DNA from: Pseudorasbora parva
Lineage: Eukaryota; Chordata; Actinopteri; Cypriniformes; Gobionidae
Assembly (NCBI RefSeq): GCF_024679245.1
Contig: NW_027125104.1
Span: 620,001 to 684,000 of the forward strand
DNA: 64,000 bases
Direction of reading: 5' to 3'
The notes below the pieces were generated by a model that did not search any database, was not told the DNA's origin, and worked only from the letters and a program-made list of their open reading frames with translations. The position numbers and the translations under genes are program-made. Of the stretch, positions 1 through 7,900 are shown piece by piece; positions within the stretch are counted from its first letter, which is position 1, and each line of letters begins with the position of its first letter.

Positions 1-15
1 TGGGGACTGCGAATT

Positions 16-33
16 GTTGTGACTAATAGAAGA
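16..33 (+). promoter_or_regulatory. Candidate 3' box of U2
   Basis: GTTGTGACTAATAGAAGA begins about 20 nt after the U2 3' end, which lies just outside the window here; the same sequence follows each U2. It is a weak match to the 3' box consensus, in the expected place. The CCCC-TTTTT-GGGG hairpin between U2 and this site may also contribute. Confidence 0.4.
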
Positions 34-211
34 ACCAACAACACCACTGGAATTTTGTCAGAGAATACAGAAATACGCAGGAAGCGCATACAGAATGACG
101 ATGAGGTGACCGTTGACGATGACCGTGCCACAGAGAAAGCAGCAAGCTGCGGTCATATGAGCATAGGGAAAAAAGAAGAACAAAAGCGTCGGTTGCCGGC
201 CGGCTGACTCA

Positions 212-249
212 TCACCGTCACAGCACGTTTTTTGATGTCCCTCTTATTT
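212..249 (+). promoter_or_regulatory. Extra PSE-like word with TATA-like sequence, upstream of U1
   Basis: TCACCGTCACAGCACG at 212-227 resembles the PSE but lies about 250 bp before U1, too far to serve it. CTTATTT at 243-249 sits at the spacing a TATA box has from the PSE in U6-type Pol III promoters. A start near 275-280 would be implied. Speculative; no known small RNA is recognised downstream. Confidence 0.25.
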
Positions 250-316
250 GAGAGTCTTTACCAACGAGCTGATGAGTCGAATCAGGGGTTTGTGTTGGAT
301 GGATTAGGGACACCTG

Positions 317-324
317 ATTCAAAT
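317..324 (+). promoter_or_regulatory. Octamer-like motif upstream of U1 (possible distal element)
   Basis: ATTCAAAT differs from the octamer ATGCAAAT at one base. It lies 147-140 bp upstream of U1, closer than the usual distal sequence element near -200. I found no perfect octamer upstream of either gene, so the distal enhancer is unassigned. Confidence 0.25.
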
Positions 325-400
325 CAAGGTCAGGCACGCACGCACGCAGCAGTCAAGCAATGGAAGGTGCCCCGTCCTTCCTTTTCTTGGGGGAGGGGAA

Positions 401-420
401 GGTCACCGTGTTTGAGGATG
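401..420 (+). promoter_or_regulatory. Proximal sequence element (PSE) of U1
   Basis: GGTCACCGTGTTTGAGGATG lies 63 to 44 bp upstream of U1. It fits the vertebrate PSE pattern (TCACCNT... core followed by a purine-rich half), which binds SNAPc and sets the start of Pol II snRNA genes. There is no TATA box 25-30 bp upstream of U1, as expected for a Pol II rather than Pol III snRNA promoter. The same sequence lies at the same distance before every U1 copy inspected. Confidence 0.8.
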
Positions 421-463
421 GCGAAGGGGGATAGGGCGCCTCTGCCTGGAGGCCAGGCAACTC

Positions 464-627
464 ATACTTACCTGGCAGGGGAGACACCATGATCAGGAAG
501 GTGGTTCACCCAGGGCGAGGCTCGGCCATTGCACTCCGGTTGTGCTGACCCCTGCGAATTCCCCAAATGTGGGAATCTCGACTGCATAATTTATGGTAGT
601 GGGGGACTGCGTTCGCGCTCTCCCCTG
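464..627 (+). ncRNA. RNU1: U1 spliceosomal snRNA (copy 1, reference copy)
   Basis: U1 snRNA is the RNA of the U1 snRNP, which base-pairs with 5' splice sites at the first step of spliceosome assembly. The 164-nt gene starts ATACTTACCTG, whose ACTTACCTG pairs with the 5' splice site. Its length equals human U1. The Sm-protein site AATTTATGG is at 588-596, and stem-loop IV, GCG-TTCG-CGC at the tip, is near the 3' end. A PSE lies at 401-420 and a 3' box at 637-648. The next gene on the same strand is U2 at 1661. The sequence matches vertebrate U1 closely over its whole length. Confidence 0.98.
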
Positions 628-636
628 TACACACTG

Positions 637-648
637 GTTAAAAGCAGA
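637..648 (+). promoter_or_regulatory. 3' box of U1
   Basis: GTTAAAAGCAGA lies 9 nt after the end of U1 and fits the vertebrate 3' box consensus GTTTN(0-3)AAARNNAGA, which directs Integrator-dependent 3' end formation of Pol II snRNAs. It is repeated after every U1. Confidence 0.8.
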
Positions 649-1031
649 TAGCGTGGAGGGAAAAAGCGTGCGGTTCTTGACGCTTGTGGCGCCGCCCACT
701 GCCCCAAAGGGTGAAGTTGCACCAGTTTTGTTATGTTTCTGTCTCTTTCTGCTGTGTCAGCCAGTGACCCGGAGAGTTCAGAGAACTGAACTGCGTCTGT
801 TTTCATCGAGGTTGTCGAAACCTGCGACCGGTTTGCCGAATGTGGTTTTTCCCACAAACTTTGATATTCAACGGACGAGTTGATTGACAGCAGTGGTCCC
901 AAAGGCAAAGTTGTTCGGATGGAGGTTTTCTGTCGTATGGTACGACTGTCTCGTGCGCGTGCTGTGAAAAAGCACGCGACATACGTTCGCCTATAGCCGC
1001 TCTCATGTTGTTGCTTTTTCATTTTAAAGCG

Positions 1032-1043
1032 CCACTAGGTGGC
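1032..1043 (+). promoter_or_regulatory. CTCF-like consensus site in the U1-U2 spacer
   Basis: CCACTAGGTGGC matches the CTCF core pattern CCASYAGRKGGC at all 12 positions. It sits about 400 bp after U1 and 620 bp before U2, and recurs in each 1856-bp unit that has the full spacer. Function as an insulator or loop anchor is an inference. Confidence 0.5.
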
Positions 1044-1599
1044 CATTCACCGCGTCCTTTCTCGCCTGACCCCAGACTGAGCCCGTGCACGGGTGTACCG
1101 GCTTGGGTGAAATTGTCTCGTTCCGTCCAAGAGCTATAGCCGTTCTAGCAGACCCCGCCTCGCCCAGCCCGTAGGTTTCGGCCTGCCGCCGCCAAGCTGA
1201 ATCGAAATTCCCACTTTTTTTCCGATCTGGACGGACAGTCAGACTCCAGAGAATCTTTCTGCACTGGTTTGGGCCAGATCGGGCAAAAGACCTAGGACTA
1301 GTGTGCAAAAGTAGGTTTTTCACAAAATCCCAAATACCCGAAAATTTCGCCAGCGCAACCTTCGAATCCGAGGCATGCGTCTCGCTCGGCTCGAGCCAAG
1401 GATTCCGATGATATAAGACACTTGGTTCTGCGGCGTGCGGTTTGGGAGCTACGAGCCATTTCGTACTTTCGGTGGCTGTAGCGCCACCGCCGGGCCCATC
1501 GGGGGGCCAGCCTTGGTGATGTTGTAGAGCGAGTGGCTAGTACCATCCCTCAAAGTTTCAGGTCTCTACGACGTACGGCCTTTGCCAACCCTCCCCCCC

Positions 1600-1619
1600 C
1601 TCACCGCTTCCCAGATGGG
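1600..1619 (+). promoter_or_regulatory. Proximal sequence element (PSE) of U2
   Basis: CTCACCGCTTCCCAGATGGG lies 61 to 42 bp upstream of U2, directly after a run of eight C. It shares the TCACCG core and position with the U1 PSE. The core is changed in the copies before U2 at 34223 (TCCCC) and at 37935, 56495, 60207 and 63919 (TCACA). Confidence 0.75.
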
Positions 1620-1660
1620 CGTCGCCTTTGCCGGCTCCCCTGCCGCTGCGTCATTGTGTC

Positions 1661-1851
1661 ATCGCTTCTCGGCCTTTTGGCTAAGATCAAGTGTAGTATC
1701 TGTTCTTATCAGTTTAATATCTGATACGTCCCCTATCCGGGGACTGCATATTAAATAGATTTTTGGCACATGGAGCCGGAACCGGGGCTTGCTCCGTCCA
1801 CTCCACGCATCGACCTGGTATTGCAGTGCCTCCAGGAACGGTGTGCTTCCC
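1661..1851 (+). ncRNA. RNU2: U2 spliceosomal snRNA (copy 1, reference copy)
   Basis: U2 snRNA base-pairs with the intron branch site in the spliceosome. The gene starts ATCGCTTCTCGGCC, the hallmark vertebrate U2 5' end. The branch-point recognition sequence GTAGTA is at 1693-1698 (nucleotides 33-38). The Sm site GATTTTTGG is at 1758-1766, and the 3' stem-loop CCTGGTATTGCAG...CCTCCAGG is present. The 3' end is set by comparison with vertebrate U2 and could move by 1-3 nt. A PSE lies at 1600-1619. Unlike every other copy, nucleotide 97 (1757) is A rather than T, immediately before the Sm site. Confidence 0.97.
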
Positions 1852-2319
1852 CTTTTTGGGGACTGCGAATTGTTGTGACTAATAGAAGAACCAACAACAC
1901 CACTGGAATTTTGTCAGAGAATACAGAAATACGCAGGAAGCGCATACAGAATGACGATGAGGTGACCGTTGACGATGACCGTGCCACAGAGAAAGCAGCA
2001 AGCTGCGGTCATATGAGCATAGGGAAAAAAGAAGAACAAAAGCGTCGGTTGCCGGCCGGCTGACTCATCACCGTCACAGCACGTTTTTTGATGTCCCTCT
2101 TATTTGAGAGTCTTTACCAACGAGCTGATGAGTCGAATCAGGGGTTTGTGTTGGATGGATTAGGGACACCTGATTCAAATCAAGGTCAGGCACGCACGCA
2201 CGCAGCAGTCAAGCAATGGAAGGTGCCCCGTCCTTCCTTTTCTTGGGGGAGGGGAAGGTCACCGTGTTTGAGGATGGCGAAGGGGGATAGGGCGCCTCTG
2301 CCTGGAGGCCAGGCAACTC
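1852..2319 (+). other. U2-U1 spacer (reference unit)
   Basis: This 468-bp spacer holds the candidate U2 3' box, a GCCGGCCGGC palindrome, the extra PSE-like and TATA-like words, a small hairpin, the octamer-like motif, a short GCAC-type repeat and the U1 PSE. No gene is recognised. The GCAC-type repeat is the site of the only length change seen between units. Confidence 0.8.
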
Positions 2320-2483
2320 ATACTTACCTGGCAGGGGAGACACCATGATCAGGAAGGTGGTTCACCCAGGGCGAGGCTCGGCCATTGCACTCCGGTTGTG
2401 CTGACCCCTGCGAATTCCCCAAATGTGGGAATCTCGACTGCATAATTTATGGTAGTGGGGGACTGCGTTCGCGCTCTCCCCTG
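2320..2483 (+). ncRNA. RNU1: U1 spliceosomal snRNA (copy 2)
   Basis: I see no difference from copy 1. It is the last U1 before element 1, and its downstream U2 partner (3517) is the one that is disrupted. Confidence 0.97.
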
Positions 2484-3516
2484 TACACACTGGTTAAAAG
2501 CAGATAGCGTGGAGGGAAAAAGCGTGCGGTTCTTGACGCTTGTGGCGCCGCCCACTGCCCCAAAGGGTGAAGTTGCACCAGTTTTGTTATGTTTCTGTCT
2601 CTTTCTGCTGTGTCAGCCAGTGACCCGGAGAGTTCAGAGAACTGAACTGCGTCTGTTTTCATCGAGGTTGTCGAAACCTGCGACCGGTTTGCCGAATGTG
2701 GTTTTTCCCACAAACTTTGATATTCAACGGACGAGTTGATTGACAGCAGTGGTCCCAAAGGCAAAGTTGTTCGGATGGAGGTTTTCTGTCGTATGGTACG
2801 ACTGTCTCGTGCGCGTGCTGTGAAAAAGCACGCGACATACGTTCGCCTATAGCCGCTCTCATGTTGTTGCTTTTTCATTTTAAAGCGCCACTAGGTGGCC
2901 ATTCACCGCGTCCTTTCTCGCCTGACCCCAGACTGAGCCCGTGCACGGGTGTACCGGCTTGGGTGAAATTGTCTCGTTCCGTCCAAGAGCTATAGCCGTT
3001 CTAGCAGACCCCGCCTCGCCCAGCCCGTAGGTTTCGGCCTGCCGCCGCCAAGCTGAATCGAAATTCCCACTTTTTTTCCGATCTGGACGGACAGTCAGAC
3101 TCCAGAGAATCTTTCTGCACTGGTTTGGGCCAGATCGGGCAAAAGACCTAGGACTAGTGTGCAAAAGTAGGTTTTTCACAAAATCCCAAATACCCGAAAA
3201 TTTCGCCAGCGCAACCTTCGAATCCGAGGCATGCGTCTCGCTCGGCTCGAGCCAAGGATTCCGATGATATAAGACACTTGGTTCTGCGGCGTGCGGTTTG
3301 GGAGCTACGAGCCATTTCGTACTTTCGGTGGCTGTAGCGCCACCGCCGGGCCCATCGGGGGGCCAGCCTTGGTGATGTTGTAGAGCGAGTGGCTAGTACC
3401 ATCCCTCAAAGTTTCAGGTCTCTACGACGTACGGCCTTTGCCAACCCTCCCCCCCCTCACCGCTTCCCAGATGGGCGTCGCCTTTGCCGGCTCCCCTGCC
3501 GCTGCGTCATTGTGTC

Positions 3517-3548
3517 ATCGCTTCTCGGCCTTTTGGCTAAGATCAAGT
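3517..3548 (+). pseudogene. RNU2: U2 snRNA 5' fragment (nucleotides 1-32) left of element 1
   Basis: The promoter region and the first 32 nucleotides of U2 are intact, then sequence switches to element 1 directly after GATCAAGT. The fragment lacks the branch-point sequence, Sm site and 3' box, so it cannot make U2. It does keep a PSE 61-42 bp upstream, so transcription could start here and enter the element. Confidence 0.96.
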
Positions 3549-3576
3549 CGTGATTTCTTTGATCTTTTGAGAAGTT

Positions 3577-4920
3577 ATGATGGCTGGTGTAGCTGGGTAC
3601 TCAGTTCCAAGGGCGGGACTGAGAAATACTCTACGTTTCCAAATGAAGACGCCGGGGGTGGAGATGATGGAAAGAGATGTGTTTGCACGGGTAGTTCTTC
3701 TGGACAAGCTGAAGTTGAAAGTGGAAGAGGTGTACTGTCTACAGACCAACAGACAAGAGAAGTGTTTTGACCTAACTTTGAACACGGTGGAATTATACAA
3801 AGAGGTGTTGGAAAAGTTTGGGAAGTGTGACAAGGTGGGCTTGATGGGGAAATTCGAGGTGATAAGTCTGGACAGACCTAACTTCAGGGTCATCACTCTT
3901 CATATGTTTAACCCATACGTCACAGATGAAGCGTTGGTGGCTTTTTTGGGAAAATATGCTGAAGTTCTCACACCTGCAAGATACATAAAGGACAATGTGG
4001 GGTTATGGACTGGGAAAAGGCAGTTCCAAGTTCTCCTAAAATCGGATGAGGATGGGTTTGAGGGGGTCATGCACCCTCCTGCTTTTTTCAACATAGGAGC
4101 GGACAAGGGATATCTTTTCTATTCAAGACAGCCTCCTTTTTGTAGAAGGTGCAGACGGTATGGCCATAGTGATGGCAGGTGTGGAGAAGAAAGATGTTGG
4201 CGGTGTTCTAAGATGGGACACACAGCAAAAGAGTGCAGTATTCCTAAGTCATGTCACAGCTGTGGCTCATTAGGACATTTGATGAAGGAATGTAAGGAAG
4301 GGCGCAAGCTGAATCGAGGAGGAAGGAGAGTGGAGGAAACAGTGGCAGAGGAGAAGAACGGGGAGGAGGTCCAACAGGAGACAATGGAGCAAGAAATAAA
4401 AGAGAAGGTGGTGTTTGAGGTGGTAAAGGAGGGAGGAAGCGAGGCAGAAGCAGAGAAAGTGGAAGATGTGATGGATGCTTTCTTAGAAGCGTTAAATGGG
4501 GAACAGTTTAAGGTCACCGAGTTGTACACAGGGGATGTGGAAGATGAGATGGAAGTGGAGAGACAAAGTGACCCGGATGGATCAAGAGGGGATGGAAGTC
4601 AGCGGATCAGGAAAGCCGAGAAGGAAAAGGCGAGACCAGGCAAGAGGGTGAGAGCCGAGACGAGGCAGAGTTTGAGTTGTTCTGAGGATTCACTATCTAC
4701 CGACAGTCAAGAGGGGCTCGAGATGGACAATGCTAGACCCTTATTTCAGTTGTCACAGGGAAAGGGTGGTAGTGACAATGAAGAACCGAAGGATGATGGG
4801 GTTGGTCTCAGTGTGTCGCCCATATGCTGGTCAGATCTGGTGGGGACTGAGACTGGGACCACAGGACCACTGGGACCACTGGAGGATCGAGGGATGGAAG
4901 GGACATTAAGGACTGAATAA
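3577..4920 (+). CDS. Element 1 ORF1: CCHC zinc-knuckle RNA-binding protein
   Basis: A 447-aa protein, likely the RNA-packaging protein of the retrotransposon particle. Residues around 85-155 (VITLHMFNPYVTDEALVAFL and on) look like an RRM-type fold, as in ZCCHC3-like ORF1 proteins of fish Tx1 elements. Three CCHC zinc knuckles follow at 189-239 (CRRCRRYGHSDGRC, CWRCSKMGHTAKEC, CHSCGSLGHLMKEC), then a long acidic, charged tail. The start is the first of two adjacent ATGs, 28 bp into the element. The stop TAA (4918-4920) is followed without a gap, and in the same frame, by the open frame of ORF2. The related ORF1 of element 2 has the same domain order and length (446 aa). RNA binding is inferred from the knuckles. 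Confidence 0.9.
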   Translation: MMAGVAGYSVPRAGLRNTLRFQMKTPGVEMMERDVFARVVLLDKLKLKVEEVYCLQTNRQEKCFDLTLNTVELYKEVLEKFGKCDKVGLMGKFEVISLDRPNFRVITLHMFNPYVTDEALVAFLGKYAEVLTPARYIKDNVGLWTGKRQFQVLLKSDEDGFEGVMHPPAFFNIGADKGYLFYSRQPPFCRRCRRYGHSDGRCGEERCWRCSKMGHTAKECSIPKSCHSCGSLGHLMKECKEGRKLNRGGRRVEETVAEEKNGEEVQQETMEQEIKEKVVFEVVKEGGSEAEAEKVEDVMDAFLEALNGEQFKVTELYTGDVEDEMEVERQSDPDGSRGDGSQRIRKAEKEKARPGKRVRAETRQSLSCSEDSLSTDSQEGLEMDNARPLFQLSQGKGGSDNEEPKDDGVGLSVSPICWSDLVGTETGTTGPLGPLEDRGMEGTLRTE

Positions 4921-7900
4921 GTGGTGAGCAATGACGAATTGACTGTGGGGTCTATAAATGTAAGAGGTTTAAGAGACAATGTGAAGCGAAGAGCGGTTTT
5001 TTCTTTTTTGGAAAATTGCAGATGTGATATTCTTTTTTTGCAGGAGGTTCATTTGAAAAGTTCACAAGATGCAAGGAAATTTACAGAAGAATGGGGGAGG
5101 GGAGGAGCAGTATGGAGTGTGGGAGGGGTTTATTCCTCAGGAGTGGGGATCTTGTTTCGGGGTAAAGAGTTGGAAGTCAGAAGTTATTTTACGGTTTCAC
5201 AAGGGAGAGTGATTGGGGCTGATGTAAGGTGGAGAGGGGGGGAATATAGATTACTCTCAGTTTATGCTCCACAAACAGTGGAAGAGAGGAAAGATATTTT
5301 TGAAATGTTGTTAACAGTCTGTGCAACAAATAAACAGATTATAATGGGAGGGGATTTTAATTTGCAGTTAGGAGACAAAGGGGATAGTAGTTTGATGGTG
5401 TTAGAAGGGGTTTTGCAGGGGCATGGGTTGGTGGATGGGGGGCAGGGAGTGAATCCAAAAGTTTGTATGTCAACGTGGAGGAACTCGAGGGGGGTGGAAA
5501 AGAGGCTAGATTATGTGTTTTTTTCAAAAGGTTTGGTTTTGGAAGGAGGGGGAGTGAAGCCTGTGTTTTTTTCTGATCATGATTTGGTTTGGTTTGTAGT
5601 TAAGGGGCAAAATGTGAAGTTTGGTAAAGGGTACTGGAGAATGAATATAGAGATTTTGAGGGAAAGGCAGTTCTGTGAAGAGTATGTATGTTTTTTCAAG
5701 GGGTTAGAGGGGTTAAAGGTCATGTATGATGATGTGGTGGGGTGGTGGGAAATGGTTAAAAATCGTTCAAAGGAGTGGATTGTTAAGTACTGTAAGAGAA
5801 GAATGAGCAATTTTAGGAGGCAAGCAGGGAAGTTGCAGAGAGATTTAGAGTTGATATTTGAAGAGTATAATGTTGGGGGCACTTTTGACTGGGATAGGGT
5901 TAACTTGCTGAAGAGACAGATAAAGGGTTTGTATGAAGATCAAGCTAAACGGTTTTTGTTGAAAAGGAGACATGAGACAAGGGAGAATGGGGAGGCGTGT
6001 AATGCTGGGTTTTTTAGGTCAGTAAGGGATCAAAAAGAGAAGCAAATAATTGTTGAGTTAAAGGATAAGGAAGGGGAGATTCTGGGGAAAACCGAAGAGA
6101 TAACTGAATATGTGGGTCAGTATTTTCAACAATTTTTCAGTAAAAGAGAGATAGTAAAGGAGAAAAGTGATTTTTTTGTTAATTTCCTGTCTAGCGTAGT
6201 CCCTGATGAGGTTGGGGCTGAGTTAAATTCTCCAATAACATTGGAAGAGGTGGAAGGAGCATTGAGAAGGATGAGTAAAGGTAAGGTGCCAGGGATTGAT
6301 GGCCTACCAGTTGAATTTTATGTTAGGTTTTTCAATATTTTAGGTCCTCATTTGATGGAGGTGGTGCGGGAAGTGTTAGAAAATAAAAGTATGAGTGGTT
6401 CAATGGCAACTGGAGTGATAACTCTTCTATATAAAAAAGGCGAAAGGTCGGACATAACAAATTATAGGCCGCTCACAATGCTTACAGTGGACTATAAGAT
6501 TATAGCAAAGGTGTTGGCAGACAGATTGAGGAAAGCCCTTCCCCATGTGGTGCATGTTGATCAAACATGTGGAGTTGAGGGTCGCAGCATTAAGTGGAAT
6601 CTTCAGCTGATCAGGGATGTTATAGCATGGGTGGAGGATAGGGAGTTACCATTGATGGTGGTTAGCTTAGATCAGGCTAAAGCCTTTGATAGGGTGAATA
6701 GATGGTTTCTGTTTAAGGTAATGGAGAGGATGGGTTTGGGTGAGGGATATATAGGGTGGATTAGAACGCTGTATACTGGGGCTAGGTGTTTGGTGCAGGT
6801 GAACGGGGCATTAGGACAGAGCTTTGATGTGTGGGAGGGAGTGAGACAGGGGTGTCCTCTCTCTCCTTTACTTTTTGTTCTCTATATGGAGCCATTGGCT
6901 CAGGCGATAAGGCGAGATGGCAGAATAAAAGGTCTGCGGGTACCAGGAGGTAAGGGGGCGGTAGTGAAACTATCGCAGTACGCAGATGATACTACACTAC
7001 TGTTGGATTCAGACAAGTGTCTTGAGAGGGCATTGCATTTGTTTGAGGAGTTTTCCTTAGCATCTGGGGCTAGTCTAAATATTTCAAAATCAGCTGTTAA
7101 GTTTTTTGGGAAGTTTAGGCAAAGACGGAATGGAATTGGGGGGTTGCAGGTGTGTGAGGGGCCTTTAAAAATTTTGGGTATAAGATTTCAGAATGAAGGC
7201 TCAGCTACTCTGAATTGGGAAGAGCGCATTGTTTCGGTGCAGAAGAGGCTAGCAAGGTGGAAAGGGCGAAGATTGACATTGTGGGGGAAAGTTTTGGTAC
7301 TGAAGATAGAGGTGTTGTCAGTGTTTCAGTACTTGGCTGTCATTTATCCTTTGCCGGCTAGTATGAGGAAGTCAGTAATAAGGTTAATATTTACGTTTGT
7401 CTGGGGAGGAAGATATGAATATGTAAAAAGAACTGAAATGTTTAATTCGATTAAGGAAGGAGGGCGGGATGTACCTCATGTTCCTTTAAAGCTTGATTGT
7501 TTTTTTGTGTCTTCAATCTTGGCCCAGTTAGCGGGGACTGCTGAGCATCCGTCTTGGTTTTTTCTTAGGTTATTTTTTTCTTATCAAGCAAGGCACGTGA
7601 TGAGGTGGTCCAATGAGGGTCCAAGGTCGGAAACGCAGCCGTGGCATTATAGGCATGCAGTTAAATGGATGAGTAAATATCCTGAGAGTAAGGAGATAAC
7701 AGTGTGTTTGGACCAGAGGATGTTGTATGGAAAGGTAAGGGAGAGGGTGTCTAGTGTAGTTCGGGTGGGGGTCTCAAGGGAGGTGTGGTTGAATATTCAA
7801 CCCAAAAATCTTGATAATGACTTAAAAGATCTTAATTGGTTGTGTTTTTTGAGGCGTTTGCCCGTAAAAGAGATCATGTATAGGCACGGTATAGCAAAAG

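Larger units (their letters stand above)
628..1660 (+). other. U1-U2 spacer (reference unit)
   Basis: No protein-coding gene or known RNA is recognised here. The spacer holds the U1 3' box, a run of small perfect hairpins (776-978), a T5 run near 1014, the CTCF-like site, a PSE-like word TCACCGCG at 1047, an eight-C run and the U2 PSE. Reading frames of 60-143 codons appear on both strands but also run through the snRNAs and recur in every unit; they are not genes. All other U1-U2 spacers have the same content. Confidence 0.8.
1..3548 (+). repeat. U1-U2 snRNA tandem array, left block
   Basis: The block begins 5 bases after the end of a U2 gene and runs into U2 nucleotide 32, where element 1 is inserted. 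It holds just under two units of 1856 bp; identical landmarks recur at that spacing, for example U1 at 464 and 2320. Both units have A at the base 180 upstream of U1 and T at the base 477 downstream of the U1 start, the commonest spacer type in the window. Confidence 0.97.

Noticed and set aside
269..284. CTGATGAGTCGAATCA resembles the hammerhead ribozyme core (CUGAUGAG ... CGAA)
   Set aside because: There is no stem II between the two core parts, and no matching stem I or cleavage triplet in the right place.
1359..1370. CCTTCGAATCCG resembles a tRNA T-arm or Pol III B box
   Set aside because: No A box at a proper distance and no cloverleaf; the T-arm stem does not form.
232..1546. Open frames of 60-143 codons on both strands, repeated in every unit
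   Set aside because: They overlap U1, U2 and their promoters, overlap each other on both strands, match no recognised protein and recur only because the unit is repeated.
1700..1860. U2 3' end set at 1851
   Set aside because: Not rejected as a gene; an end at 1849-1853 is equally possible, because the last bases before CCCCTTTTTGGGG cannot be fixed from sequence alone.
3438..3770. 110-codon frame crossing from the array into element 1
   Set aside because: It spans the U2 promoter and insertion junction and overlaps the true ORF1 start in another frame.
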